Assembly (NCBI RefSeq): GCF_040026395.1
Contig: NZ_CP157278.1
Span: forward strand, 5,208,001-5,272,000
Direction: 5' to 3'
DNA length: 64,000 bases
Source of the DNA: Pedobacter lusitanus
Lineage (GTDB): Bacteria > Bacteroidota > Bacteroidia > Sphingobacteriales > Sphingobacteriaceae
Position 1 is the stretch's first letter; every line of letters starts with the position of its first letter. Positions 7,989-17,108 of this stretch are shown here, one piece after another. A program made the translations under genes and the position numbers. Below the pieces are notes generated by a model. That model saw only the letters and a program-made list of their open reading frames with translations, was not told the origin of the DNA and did not search any database.

Positions 7989-10344
7989 TTGTTTAGATAG
8001 ACTTGGCTTCACTGAAGTCAGACAACTCATCCTGAAGCATTGCCTGAGTCCGATGGGACAATACATGGTCAGCAAAATGCAGGTGATGAATAAATATGAT
8101 CAGATTAATAAATTTTTAAGACAAACTAAAGAATTTAAAAATATCCTGGAAAACCAGGAGCCACTGCAGATCAGTACTTTTTTTGATATTAAATCACTCG
8201 CTGAAAAAATCAGAGTGGAAGGTAGTTATCTCATGGAAGATGAATTGTTCCAGATTTATCTTTCTTTGCAAACGGTTTTTTCGGTACTGCGTTTTTTTGA
8301 CGAAAGAAAAGATGTTTACCCAAATCTGGAAGCTCTTTTTGAGCATTTGCCAGTAGAAAAAAACATCCTTAAAAAGATAGAGACGGTTCTTGATGCTAAA
8401 GGTAAAATCAAACCAAATGCTTCGCCCAAATTACAGGAAATCATTGGTGATATTGCCAAGGGTGAACAGGAGGTACGTAAACGGATGGACGTTATTTACA
8501 AGCAGGCTGTTGCCAGCAACTGGGTAGCAGACGGAAGTTTAACGATCAGGGACGGCAGAATTTGTATTCCTATTCTTGCTGAAAATAAGCGTAAACTCAA
8601 AGGATTCATTCATGATGAATCTGCCAGCGGACAGACCGTGTACATGGAACCTGAGGTTGTATTTACACTGAATAATAAGATAAGAGACCTGGAATTTGAT
8701 AAGAGAAGGGAGATTATCAGGATTCTGATTGCGCTGACTGATGATTTAAGACCATATACGCCACTGCTGCTTTCTTATCATGGCTTTTTAACCAAACTTG
8801 ATTTTGTAAGGGCTAAAGCTTTATTTGCAATTGAGGTTGAAGCAGATATGCCGGTACTGGTAGCAGAACCAAGAATTAAGCTGATCAATGCAAGACATCC
8901 GCTGTTGTATTTATCTTTTAAAGAAGATAAGAAAACGGTTGTTCCTTTGAATATTCATATGAATGAAAATTTAAGGATTGTTTTGGTCTCAGGGCCCAAT
9001 GCGGGTGGAAAATCAGTTTGTATGAAAACTGTTGGTTTGTTGCAGTTAATGCTGCAATCGGGTTTGCTGATACCTGCGCATGAATCCAGTGAGGTTGGAA
9101 TATTTGATAACATATTTGCCGATATCGGTGATGATCAGAGTATAGAAAGTGACCTGAGTACTTATAGTGCGCATTTAACCAAAATGCGTTATTTCGTAGC
9201 GCATGCCACACCAAAGTCGCTGGTTATGATTGACGAATTTGGTACCGGAACTGATCCGCAGTTTGGCGGACCAATGGCCGAAGCGGTTCTGGAAGTACTG
9301 AATAATAAAAAAGTAAGAGGGGTGATGACAACGCACTACTCTAACCTGAAATTATTTGCAGGGAATACGCCGGGACTGGAAAATGCTTCCATGTTATTCG
9401 ATAATGATAAAATGAAGCCTTTGTACGTGCTGGAAATAGGTAAACCGGGCAGTTCTTATGCTTTTGAGATTGCGCAGAATATCGGACTGCAAAAAGAAGT
9501 ACTGGCACTGGCCCGGGAAAAGACCGGAACAAACCAGAACCGGATAGATAGTTTACTGGTTGATCTGGAAAGAGAGAAGAAACAGATTTATGATACCAAA
9601 ATTCAGCTTTCCACGCAGCAGAATAAAGTAAAGAACCTGGTTAAGGAAAATGAGGAATTGCAGCAATTTCTGGAAGAAAACAGGAAAACCCTGATCAAAG
9701 AAGCGAAGCTTGAGGCGCAGACTATTATTAAAAACGCTAATAAACTGGTTGAAAATACAATTGCCGGTATCAAAGAAAATCAGGCCGATAAAGTTGTGAC
9801 CAAACAGCTGAGACAGAATCTGCAAAAGGTTTTGGTACAGCATCAGGTTAAGGAAGAAAAGAAACCTGAAAAGGCAGTCCCTTCAAATACGCCTATCGAA
9901 GTTGGTGACTGGGTACAGCTGATTAATACAGAAACAACGGGACAGGTACTGGAGATCAACCGGGGCAATTTAGTCCTGGCATTAGGAGATCTGCGTTCTG
10001 TAGTTAAGAAAGATCGTGTACAGAAAATCAGCAACAAGCAGGCTAAGAAAGTAGTGCAGAGCAATTCTTTCTCGGGCAGAATATCTGAAGCTATAGGAAA
10101 CTTTACTGCAGAACTAGATCTGCGTGGAATGCGCGGAGAAAATGCAATACAGGAAGTGGAAAAATACATGGACAAATCTATTATGCTGGGCTTCCCTTTT
10201 ATCAAATTGATTCATGGAAAAGGGGATGGCATTTTAAGAAAGTTAATCCGGGAATATCTGAGAAAATACAGTCAGGTAAACCGTGTCGAAGATGAGCATG
10301 CAGACCGGGGTGGTGATGGTATTACCTACGTGTATTTCAATTAA
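7972..10344 (+). CDS. mutS2: Endonuclease MutS2
   Basis: The 790-residue MutS-family ATPase has the full MutS2 layout: the N-terminal core/lever region, an ATPase domain with Walker A GPNAGGKS (about residues 341-348) and Walker B VMIDEFGTGTD. A long coiled coil (about 515-640) follows, and the C-terminal Smr nuclease domain spans residues 713-790 with LDLRG and HGKGDG. MutS2 lacks the mismatch-recognition domain. It is linked to suppression of recombination and, in some bacteria, to rescue of collided ribosomes. The start overlaps the DUF4296 gene by 17 bases. Confidence 0.96.
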   Translation: MIYPDNCLDRLGFTEVRQLILKHCLSPMGQYMVSKMQVMNKYDQINKFLRQTKEFKNILENQEPLQISTFFDIKSLAEKIRVEGSYLMEDELFQIYLSLQTVFSVLRFFDERKDVYPNLEALFEHLPVEKNILKKIETVLDAKGKIKPNASPKLQEIIGDIAKGEQEVRKRMDVIYKQAVASNWVADGSLTIRDGRICIPILAENKRKLKGFIHDESASGQTVYMEPEVVFTLNNKIRDLEFDKRREIIRILIALTDDLRPYTPLLLSYHGFLTKLDFVRAKALFAIEVEADMPVLVAEPRIKLINARHPLLYLSFKEDKKTVVPLNIHMNENLRIVLVSGPNAGGKSVCMKTVGLLQLMLQSGLLIPAHESSEVGIFDNIFADIGDDQSIESDLSTYSAHLTKMRYFVAHATPKSLVMIDEFGTGTDPQFGGPMAEAVLEVLNNKKVRGVMTTHYSNLKLFAGNTPGLENASMLFDNDKMKPLYVLEIGKPGSSYAFEIAQNIGLQKEVLALAREKTGTNQNRIDSLLVDLEREKKQIYDTKIQLSTQQNKVKNLVKENEELQQFLEENRKTLIKEAKLEAQTIIKNANKLVENTIAGIKENQADKVVTKQLRQNLQKVLVQHQVKEEKKPEKAVPSNTPIEVGDWVQLINTETTGQVLEINRGNLVLALGDLRSVVKKDRVQKISNKQAKKVVQSNSFSGRISEAIGNFTAELDLRGMRGENAIQEVEKYMDKSIMLGFPFIKLIHGKGDGILRKLIREYLRKYSQVNRVEDEHADRGGDGITYVYFN

Positions 10345-10399
10345 TTAAACATAATTCATTTAGGATTGTTTATCTTGTATAACACATAAACATCCTGAT

Positions 10400-11497
10400 A
10401 TGAAAATAATATTTACTTTATTTTTTATTGTGTTTTTTCTTTCAGCATGTGAAAAAAACACAAATAATGAGAGCCCGGGAGCATTACCGGATGCTGATAT
10501 CAAAACGGAGGTACTTACCCAATCCCTGAAGTTTCCATGGGAGATCATATACGGACCAGATAATTTTATCTGGTTCACCGAAAGGGCTGGTAAAATCAGC
10601 CGGTTAAACCCGCTTAACGGGGTCATCACTTTAGTACATACCATTGCAGAAGTAAACAGCCTGGGAGAAGGTGGATTGCTGGGAATGGCATTACATCCGC
10701 AGTTCAGCAGTAATCCTTATGTTTACGTAGTTTATGATTATGGCTCAGGTAATAGTTATAAAGGGAAAGTAGTTCGTTTTACTTTTAATAACGGTGTATT
10801 TGTTGCGCCGCTGGTTTTACTGGATCAGATTCCAGCATCTTCCATACATAATGGCTCCAGGTTACTGATTACTCCGGATCTTAAATTGCTAATCACCACA
10901 GGTGATGCCAATGCAGCAGCTCAGGCACAGAATACAGGTAGTTTATCCGGGAAAATATTAAGGCTGAATCTGGACGGCTCTATTCCGTCTGATAATCCTT
11001 TGCCAAATAACCCACTGTGGACTTATGGACACCGTAATCCCCAGGGACTGGTACAAGCCAATAACAAATTGTATTCTTCTGAACACGGGCCTGATAATGA
11101 TGATGAAATTAACCTGATTCAGAAAGGCAGAAATTATGGTTGGTCAAATGTAGAGGGCTTCTGTAATACGGCTGTCGAAAAAGACTTCTGTGCCCTGAAT
11201 AATATTGCCGAACCTATGATGAACTGGACGCCTACAATTGCACCATCAGGCTTAACTTATTACAATTCGGACTATATTCCGCAGTGGAAAAACTCTTTAC
11301 TGGTCGTTGCGCTTAAAGGATCCAGACTTTTACAGCTTAAACTGGATGAAGGGGGTAGTAAGATTACTGCGGCCAGAGATTTTCTGCAAAACCAGTTTGG
11401 CAGGTTAAGAGCAATCTGTCAGTCACCGGAAGGAAAAGTATACGTTGCAACCAGCAATGGAACAAATGACCAGATCATAGAAATTTCTGCGCGATAA
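10400..11497 (+). CDS. PQQ-dependent sugar dehydrogenase-like lipoprotein (sorbosone/glucose dehydrogenase fold)
   Basis: The 365-residue exported protein has a lipobox at Cys17 (VFFLSACEK). It has the six-bladed propeller signatures of the glucose/sorbosone dehydrogenase family: WFTERAGKISRL, LLGMALHPQF, LLITTGDAN, GHRNPQGL and EHGPDNDDEINLI. Soluble relatives use PQQ and calcium to oxidise aldose sugars. The substrate here is not predictable, and no PQQ biosynthesis genes occur in the window. The gene converges on the MORN/hydrolase gene with only one base between the stop codons and no obvious terminator hairpin. Confidence 0.9.
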   Translation: MKIIFTLFFIVFFLSACEKNTNNESPGALPDADIKTEVLTQSLKFPWEIIYGPDNFIWFTERAGKISRLNPLNGVITLVHTIAEVNSLGEGGLLGMALHPQFSSNPYVYVVYDYGSGNSYKGKVVRFTFNNGVFVAPLVLLDQIPASSIHNGSRLLITPDLKLLITTGDANAAAQAQNTGSLSGKILRLNLDGSIPSDNPLPNNPLWTYGHRNPQGLVQANNKLYSSEHGPDNDDEINLIQKGRNYGWSNVEGFCNTAVEKDFCALNNIAEPMMNWTPTIAPSGLTYYNSDYIPQWKNSLLVVALKGSRLLQLKLDEGGSKITAARDFLQNQFGRLRAICQSPEGKVYVATSNGTNDQIIEISAR

Positions 11498-11498
11498 T

Positions 11499-12857
11499 TT
11501 ACCTGGTTACTTCTTTTATCCATTGAATGCAGTCCTGAGGATCTGCTATAGACCAGGAATGCGGATGTCTTGTCCCATCTAACCGGTATCCTTTGCCAAT
11601 GGCTGGTACGAATTCTGCCCGCTGATTGCCCTGTAATTTTAATATATTAATCATGGCGGATAAACTCGCTGCGTTCATGTCAAAATAATCCCGGTTTCTT
11701 TCTTTGATTGCCCATAAGATATCAGGATCAGAGCAGATTCTTACCGGGACATCAATCAGATATTTTGCATTACCACCGTCTCTTTGTGATCTTGAAAATA
11801 TAGACCGTTTGCTATATTGTTCGGGATATTTTTCTGGCGGACCTCCATAAGTTTTATCATAGAAATCTACAATGAATTTTGCTTCTCTTAGTCCATTCTG
11901 TTTAGCCGGAGTCAGGCCTGCTCTGCCTTCGTTCATGGCTAAGTCTCTTCTGGATGAATTATAAAGCTCTGCAATATCTACGGGTGGGTCAACGCCTAAA
12001 ACTGCACAAGGTACTATTGTAGTCCGACTGCGGTTTTCCCTGGCCAGTTCTGTATATCTCAAAGCAATCATACCTCCGTTGGAAAAACCACTCAGTACAA
12101 ATTTATCTGACGGGGCAGTGTATTTAGTTATAACCTCTTTAAAAACAGTATTTAAAAAATTTAAAGCTAATTGATCATCATCCATACCACGGTCATGGTT
12201 AATGGAAGGAACAATAACCAGTATGTTCTGCCGGGTAGCCAGCTGGATGAGCTGCTTATTACAATTAATCACATTTTCAACAAGTTCACCACTGCTGGGT
12301 AGTAAAACCAGTGTGCTTTTAACCGATCCTTCGGGTAGCAAACTGTAATAGAACAGTGGATTTTGTGTCCCTTCATTGATATAGATTGCTGTGCTGTCAG
12401 TTAGCGAAGTCTTATTGTTTTTAAGTTTACTCAGGTAGGGTTCATCCAGGATGAAAAAACGGCCATCTGAAAAAGTTCCATCCATTTTAAGTCCTGTGGC
12501 AAAGGTGGTTCTGCCTTTTCCTTCCATAATTCCATTAACGAAATTTCCTTCCAGTGAGAACTGCGTGTCCGGAAATGTGAATTTTCCTTTACCATTCAAT
12601 TCTCCTTTATGCAGCATTCCCACATATTTTGTACTCTCTTTATGGAGTGTGTACCAGGTTAAAATCCCATAACCTTCTGCAAAATTGTCTTTGCAGGCTC
12701 CGGTCCAGGTGATACTGATTTCGGGTGAATTATTTTCATCCACAATCCGACAGCCTGTTTTCTGATCTTTAATATATGAGCTGGATTTCTGCTGTGCAGA
12801 AGTATTAAAAGAGAAAAGGCTAAGTAGCAGGAACGGTAGTATTTTGAAATATCCCAT
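11499..12857 (-). CDS. Exported MORN-repeat / alpha/beta-hydrolase fusion protein
   Basis: The 452-residue protein has a signal peptide (residues 1-21). Residues 55-133 contain about three MORN-type repeats (YVGMLHKGELNGKGKFTF, LEGNFVNGIMEGKGRTTF). Residues 165-452 form an alpha/beta-hydrolase of the dienelactone-hydrolase/esterase kind. The nucleophile elbow is GFSNGG with Ser259, a likely acid is in CSDPDIL and the likely catalytic His is in RHPHSW. MORN repeats typically contact membranes or proteins, so the fusion may position the esterase at a surface. The substrate is unknown. The gene is monocistronic and convergent with the sugar dehydrogenase gene. Confidence 0.8.
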   Translation of the reverse strand: MGYFKILPFLLLSLFSFNTSAQQKSSSYIKDQKTGCRIVDENNSPEISITWTGACKDNFAEGYGILTWYTLHKESTKYVGMLHKGELNGKGKFTFPDTQFSLEGNFVNGIMEGKGRTTFATGLKMDGTFSDGRFFILDEPYLSKLKNNKTSLTDSTAIYINEGTQNPLFYYSLLPEGSVKSTLVLLPSSGELVENVINCNKQLIQLATRQNILVIVPSINHDRGMDDDQLALNFLNTVFKEVITKYTAPSDKFVLSGFSNGGMIALRYTELARENRSRTTIVPCAVLGVDPPVDIAELYNSSRRDLAMNEGRAGLTPAKQNGLREAKFIVDFYDKTYGGPPEKYPEQYSKRSIFSRSQRDGGNAKYLIDVPVRICSDPDILWAIKERNRDYFDMNAASLSAMINILKLQGNQRAEFVPAIGKGYRLDGTRHPHSWSIADPQDCIQWIKEVTR

Positions 12858-12980
12858 CTTGAATTTTTTAAAGACTGTGGCTGATTTAATTGGCTGAGCT
12901 TTGCTGGTTTCTTTGACAATTGTACGAAATTGTTCCTAAACAGATCAGTGTAATAAAAAATATTAATAAATCATTAATAT

Positions 12981-13011
12981 TTTGCCGGGCCTGTTTTTAT
13001 CTATAATTTAG
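12981..13011 (+). promoter_or_regulatory. Bacteroidota-type promoter of the CoA-transferase operon
   Basis: TTTG at 12981-12984 and TAATTTAG at 13004-13011 are separated by 19 bases. This matches the -33 TTTG / -7 TAnnTTTG pattern with one mismatch. The first codon follows 16 bases after the -7 element, so the leader would be very short. Confidence 0.5.
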
Positions 13012-13027
13012 CGATCAAACCAAATAT

Positions 13028-13729
13028 ATGATCAATAAGAGAGTAGCGGATGCCGATGAAGCAATCCGCGATATTATAGACGGACAAACGATTATGCTTG
13101 GTGGTTTCGGCCTGTGTGGTATTCCTGAAAAGTGTATTGCTGCATTGGTAAAGAAAGGCGTTAAGGAACTTACCTGTATTTCTAATAATGCAGGTGTCGA
13201 CGATTTTGGAATCGGCCTGATGCTGAAAACCCGCCAGGTAAAAAAAATGATTTCTTCTTATGTAGGAGAAAATGCAGAATTTGAACGCCAGTTACTGAGC
13301 GGAGAACTAGAAGTCGAATTAATTCCTCAGGGTACATTAGCTACCCGTTGTATGGCAGCTGGTTATGGGATGCCGGTAATTTATACTCCTGCCGGTGTAG
13401 GTACTGAAGTAGCCGAAGGCAAGGAAGTCAGAAACTTTAACGGAAAGGATTACCTGATGGAGTATGCTTTTGAAGCAGATTTTGCCATTGTAAAAGCATG
13501 GAAAGGTGATACTGCCGGTAATCTTGTTTTCCGTTCCACAAGCCGTAATTTTAATCCTGTAATGGCTATGGCCGGAAAAATTACCATTGCTGAAGTAGAG
13601 GAGCTCGTAGAGCCGGGTGAACTTGATCCTGATCATATTCATACCCCTGGAGTTTATGTACACCGTATTTTTCAGGGTAAAGATTACGAAAAAAGAATAG
13701 AGCAGCGCACGATCAGACCGCGTAATTAA
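13028..13729 (+). CDS. scoA: 3-oxoacid CoA-transferase subunit A
   Basis: The 233-residue alpha subunit belongs to the succinyl-CoA:3-ketoacid CoA-transferase type (CoA transferase family I). The opening [20 protein letters not shown] and the glycine-rich [13 protein letters not shown] match the CoA-binding strand-loop of the subunit. With subunit B it moves CoA between succinyl-CoA and acetoacetate or related acids, so it serves ketone-body, fatty-acid or amino-acid breakdown. Subunit B begins 15 bases downstream, and a TTTG/TAATTTAG promoter lies directly upstream. The acid specificity cannot be read from sequence alone. Confidence 0.92.
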   Translation: MINKRVADADEAIRDIIDGQTIMLGGFGLCGIPEKCIAALVKKGVKELTCISNNAGVDDFGIGLMLKTRQVKKMISSYVGENAEFERQLLSGELEVELIPQGTLATRCMAAGYGMPVIYTPAGVGTEVAEGKEVRNFNGKDYLMEYAFEADFAIVKAWKGDTAGNLVFRSTSRNFNPVMAMAGKITIAEVEELVEPGELDPDHIHTPGVYVHRIFQGKDYEKRIEQRTIRPRN

Positions 13730-13744
13730 CCAATCAGATATTGT

Positions 13745-14404
13745 ATGTTAGATAAGAACGGAATTGCGAGACGCATCGCTAAAGAAATAAGAGACGGTTA
13801 CTATGTGAATTTAGGAATTGGTATTCCAACACTGGTAGCAAATTATATCCCTGATGGAGTTAATGTAGTGCTGCAGTCAGAAAATGGTCTGCTGGGTATG
13901 GGGCCTTTCCCTTTTGAAGGGGAGGAAGATCCGGACATGATCAATGCTGGAAAACAAACGATTACTACCTTGCCTGGTTCTTCTATTTTTGACTCAGCAA
14001 TGAGCTTTGGGATGATCAGAAGCCAGAAAATTGACCTGACTATACTCGGTGCAATGGAAGTTTCTGAGAATGGTGATATCGCGAACTGGAAGATTCCCGG
14101 GAAAATGGTGAAGGGGATGGGAGGAGCTATGGATTTAGTTGCTTCGGCCAAAAATATTATTGTAGCTATGCAGCATATTAATAAGGCAGGAGAAAGCAAG
14201 CTGCTTCCGAAATGTACCTTACCACTGACAGGTGTGAATTGTATCAGAAAGGTAGTAACTGAGTTAGCTGTTCTGGATGTTTTACCGGAAGGTGGTTTCA
14301 GATTGATAGAAAGAGCACCAGGGGTGAGTGTTGACTTTATTAAACAATCTACCTCAGGAAAGTTATTCGCTGAGGCAGATGTGAAAGAAATGGATTTAAA
14401 CTGA
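13745..14404 (+). CDS. scoB: 3-oxoacid CoA-transferase subunit B
   Basis: The 219-residue beta subunit contains the catalytic glutamate, Glu46, in the QSENGLLGMGPFP motif, where a glutamyl-CoA thioester forms during the reaction. The opening IARRIAKEIRDGYYVNLGIGIPTLVANY is typical of the subunit. It follows subunit A by 15 bases. Its last 9 bases overlap the end of the convergent uridine kinase gene, so there is no room for an intergenic terminator. Confidence 0.93.
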   Translation: MLDKNGIARRIAKEIRDGYYVNLGIGIPTLVANYIPDGVNVVLQSENGLLGMGPFPFEGEEDPDMINAGKQTITTLPGSSIFDSAMSFGMIRSQKIDLTILGAMEVSENGDIANWKIPGKMVKGMGGAMDLVASAKNIIVAMQHINKAGESKLLPKCTLPLTGVNCIRKVVTELAVLDVLPEGGFRLIERAPGVSVDFIKQSTSGKLFAEADVKEMDLN

Positions 14405-15049
14405 TCTCTTTAAGGTCAGTATAGTTTCTTTTAATTCGTCTGATATCTCTTTAGAAGTGGTGATAATATCTTCAGCCACATGTTTATTGTTAATGATAAC
14501 TTTCTGACAGGATTCCTTGTAAGGAAGCAGATATTGTTTATAAGCAGGCATAACGTGGTTAACCCATTGATACATAACCATGTCACGGGTATAACCACGT
14601 TCTATCTCATCTCTTGAGATTCTGCGGTTAAGCGTAATTTCTTCATCTGCATCCATGAATATTTTAAGGTCGAATAACTGAGATAATTCCGGATAATGGA
14701 ATACAAATAATCCTTCTACAATGATAATCGGTGCACTTGTAATATTCATTAAACGTGCACTCTCCTCGTTGATATTAAAAGTATACTCTTTTCTTGAAAT
14801 TGACTGACCATCAATAAGCAATTTTAAGTCTTCCAATAATTTGGTGTCATCTATTCCTTCAGGGAGGTCAAAGTTGACCCATCCGTTTTCATCTACCTTT
14901 TGTTCACCAATTGGTTTGTAATAATCATCCTGGGAGATTAAACATACTTCCTCTGTACTGAAATGGTGGAGAAAACACTTTAAAAAGAATGTTTTTCCCG
15001 AACCACTGCCTCCAGCAACACCTATTATATAGGGTTTGTTATTGTTCAT
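14396..15049 (-). CDS. udk: Uridine kinase
   Basis: The 217-residue P-loop kinase phosphorylates uridine and cytidine in pyrimidine salvage. The P-loop AGGSGSGKT is at residues 12-20. SQDDYY and the LPEGIDD region bind the nucleoside, VEGLFVFHYPEL is a family hallmark, and RRISRDEIERGY is the lid. The ATG at 15049 is chosen over a GTG at 15061, since it places the P-loop at the usual distance. The start overlaps the end of the LysM gene by 11 bases, so the two are probably translationally coupled. Confidence 0.92.
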   Translation of the reverse strand: MNNNKPYIIGVAGGSGSGKTFFLKCFLHHFSTEEVCLISQDDYYKPIGEQKVDENGWVNFDLPEGIDDTKLLEDLKLLIDGQSISRKEYTFNINEESARLMNITSAPIIIVEGLFVFHYPELSQLFDLKIFMDADEEITLNRRISRDEIERGYTRDMVMYQWVNHVMPAYKQYLLPYKESCQKVIINNKHVAEDIITTSKEISDELKETILTLKRSV

Positions 15050-16337
15050 TCGCTTGTCCACTGTACGTTAAATTGCACAAAAACCTTTTATCCAATGCGC
15101 CCAATGCATCAGCTACCGCTTTTGTGACTACAATAATAACATCTTTTGTGGACTCATTCTCAGTAAATTTACCAACAACCTTCGCAAAAGTAGATCTGTT
15201 ACTCATCGGATTGGTAATTTTCATGATAGTTCCGATAGGTGCAGAGCGATGTAATACCAGCATTTTTGACGGGTCAAGATCCTTATCTGTGATCCAGACG
15301 CCAGCACCTTTTTCATCCATCTGGCTCAGTCCGTAACGGCTTGCCGGAAGCCTCAAAGAGGGGTTTTTAACAGATTCTATGGTATCTGCATCTTTGGTGT
15401 CTTCATTGCTATTTCGCTCAGCTTTAACAGGATACTGCCCGTTTATCAGTAATTTCTGACCAACAAAGAGAGAGTTTGTTGTCAGGTTGTTTTTTGCTTT
15501 TAACTGATCAAGTGTCAGGTTATATTTTGTTGCTATGGAATACATCGTTTCATTAGATGCAACGATATGTTCCAGGAACTGATTTTTGTCCGGGCTTTCC
15601 TGACGGGCCAGAACTACCGGTTCCGTTTTAACAACAGGTGTTTCTTGTTTTTTTACAATTTCAGGTTTTTTCTCCTGAACGGGAACCTGTACTGGCGGAG
15701 GTGTTGGATGCGCCGGAGTAGTTACTGCAGGATTTGTCTGAGCAGTTTGAACCGGTGTTGTCTGTACAGGTGTTTTTTGCAGCGGAGTTGATGAAGCAGT
15801 TTCTCCTCCGGCCTTTACAGGCATTTTTAGAATCTGTCCGATCTTAAGATTTATAGTTTTAAGGTCGTTGATCCGTTTAATATCAGCTACTGTGGTGCCA
15901 TATTGTCTGGCAAGCATCATTAAATTCTCTTTAGGCTGAACGGCATGTTCAGTAAATTCTGAATTACCTTGATCAGTAGCGGTATTTTCTGCTGGTTTAT
16001 TTACTACAACTGCCTGTTTAACAGGTTCAGTATGTTTGGTTACTTCAGTTTTTACCGGTGTGGCAGCAACTGGTCCTGAAAAAGGGATGTTTGTTGGTAC
16101 TTTGATCAAAACTCCGATAGAGAGGAATTTGTTCTCGTTATAAGCGATAATGTCTTTTGGACTAACATTATATCTTCTGCCCAGGGAGTAATAAGTGTCC
16201 TTTGCAACGACCTGGTGTAAAATAAGTTTTTTGCCATGTAGATTCTCAACACCTATTGAATCTCTTAGATTATCGGCCTTTACTGCAGATAAATTGAGGA
16301 AAAGGCCAAATAATAACGGTATATAATATTTTTGCAT
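15039..16337 (-). CDS. Triple-LysM protein with C-terminal RlpA-like double-psi barrel
   Basis: The 432-residue exported protein has a signal peptide at residues 1-21. Three LysM domains follow, near residues 38-85, 130-176 and 255-300 (for example YSLGRRYNVSPKDIIAYN and HIVASNETMYSIATKYNLT). A proline/threonine-rich linker with many TPVQT and KPEIV segments separates LysM 2 and 3. The C-terminal 100 residues resemble the RlpA-type double-psi beta-barrel (APIGTIMKITNPMSNRSTFAKVVGKF). It should bind peptidoglycan, but lytic activity is not certain because I cannot confirm the catalytic Asp/His of RlpA. The uridine kinase gene overlaps its end. Confidence 0.87.
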   Translation of the reverse strand: MQKYYIPLLFGLFLNLSAVKADNLRDSIGVENLHGKKLILHQVVAKDTYYSLGRRYNVSPKDIIAYNENKFLSIGVLIKVPTNIPFSGPVAATPVKTEVTKHTEPVKQAVVVNKPAENTATDQGNSEFTEHAVQPKENLMMLARQYGTTVADIKRINDLKTINLKIGQILKMPVKAGGETASSTPLQKTPVQTTPVQTAQTNPAVTTPAHPTPPPVQVPVQEKKPEIVKKQETPVVKTEPVVLARQESPDKNQFLEHIVASNETMYSIATKYNLTLDQLKAKNNLTTNSLFVGQKLLINGQYPVKAERNSNEDTKDADTIESVKNPSLRLPASRYGLSQMDEKGAGVWITDKDLDPSKMLVLHRSAPIGTIMKITNPMSNRSTFAKVVGKFTENESTKDVIIVVTKAVADALGALDKRFLCNLTYSGQANEQ

Positions 16338-16523
16338 TAACGTTCTTGTGAGTGATTAAGTAGGCAATTATACGAATAATATATAAGAGCCTCAATTTTG
16401 AATATAAAACGACGATATATATGTCTCTATTGTATCATATAGTTTTTTTTCAAAACCATTTGCGTTCTGCAGTTGTTCTTTTATTATAGATTAACAACCC
16501 CAATATTAAATAAAAAATACATT

Positions 16524-17003
16524 ATGGACGCAAAAGAAATTAGTTTGAGTGAGAAACAAGTTAAACCAGTAGTGGATCTATTGAATGATTATCTTGCAAA
16601 CTATCATATTCATTATCAAAAGCTAAGAGGATGTCACTGGAATGTTAAGGGACAGAATTTTTTTACACTGCATCTTAAATTCGAAGAACTATATACCAAT
16701 GCACAACTGACTATTGATGAAATCGCAGAACGTGTTTTAACTTTAGGAAAACCACCTCATAGCCGTTTTGCTGATTATATTAAGGAATCAGGTATTAAAG
16801 AACTAAATACTATAGGTTTGCAGGATCTGGCAATGGTTGATGCTATATTAGAAGATATGGCTCATTTAATTCAGTTAGAACGTGAACTGCTGGATGCTAC
16901 TGCTGCTGCTGGTGATGATGGAAGTAACGATATGGTAAACCGTTTCATGCAGTTTAAAGAGAAAACTACCTGGATGCTACGCTCATTTGCAGGCAAAAAA
17001 TAA
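16524..17003 (+). CDS. dps: Dps family ferritin-like DNA-protection protein
   Basis: The 159-residue four-helix protein oxidises and stores iron and protects DNA in stress. The ferroxidase ligands are in the exact Dps spacing: His38 (GCHWNVKG), His50, Asp65 and Glu69 (TIDEIAERV). The start is the ATG at 16524, as an upstream TTG at 16473 would add a non-conserved leader. The gene stands alone, with a 186-base upstream region that has a TTTG at 16459-16462 but no convincing TAnnTTTG. It is followed by its own terminator. Confidence 0.95.
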   Translation: MDAKEISLSEKQVKPVVDLLNDYLANYHIHYQKLRGCHWNVKGQNFFTLHLKFEELYTNAQLTIDEIAERVLTLGKPPHSRFADYIKESGIKELNTIGLQDLAMVDAILEDMAHLIQLERELLDATAAAGDDGSNDMVNRFMQFKEKTTWMLRSFAGKK

Positions 17004-17033
17004 TTGGGCATAAGCTCTTCATAATTCTATTGT

Positions 17034-17059
17034 AAAACCATGTGAAAACATGGTTTTTT
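17034..17059 (+). terminator. Terminator after dps
   Basis: AAAACCATGT and ACATGGTTTT pair around a GAAA-like loop and are followed by TT. It lies 30 bases after the dps stop. Confidence 0.8.
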
Positions 17060-17108
17060 CTGTTTTAATGGGGGCTACAAACCAGAAATCTTAATACCTT
17101 TGATCCTG

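Noticed and set aside
8918..10205. Several minus-strand frames of 60-120 residues inside mutS2
   Set aside because: MutS2 is continuous with all its motifs, so these are antisense shadows.
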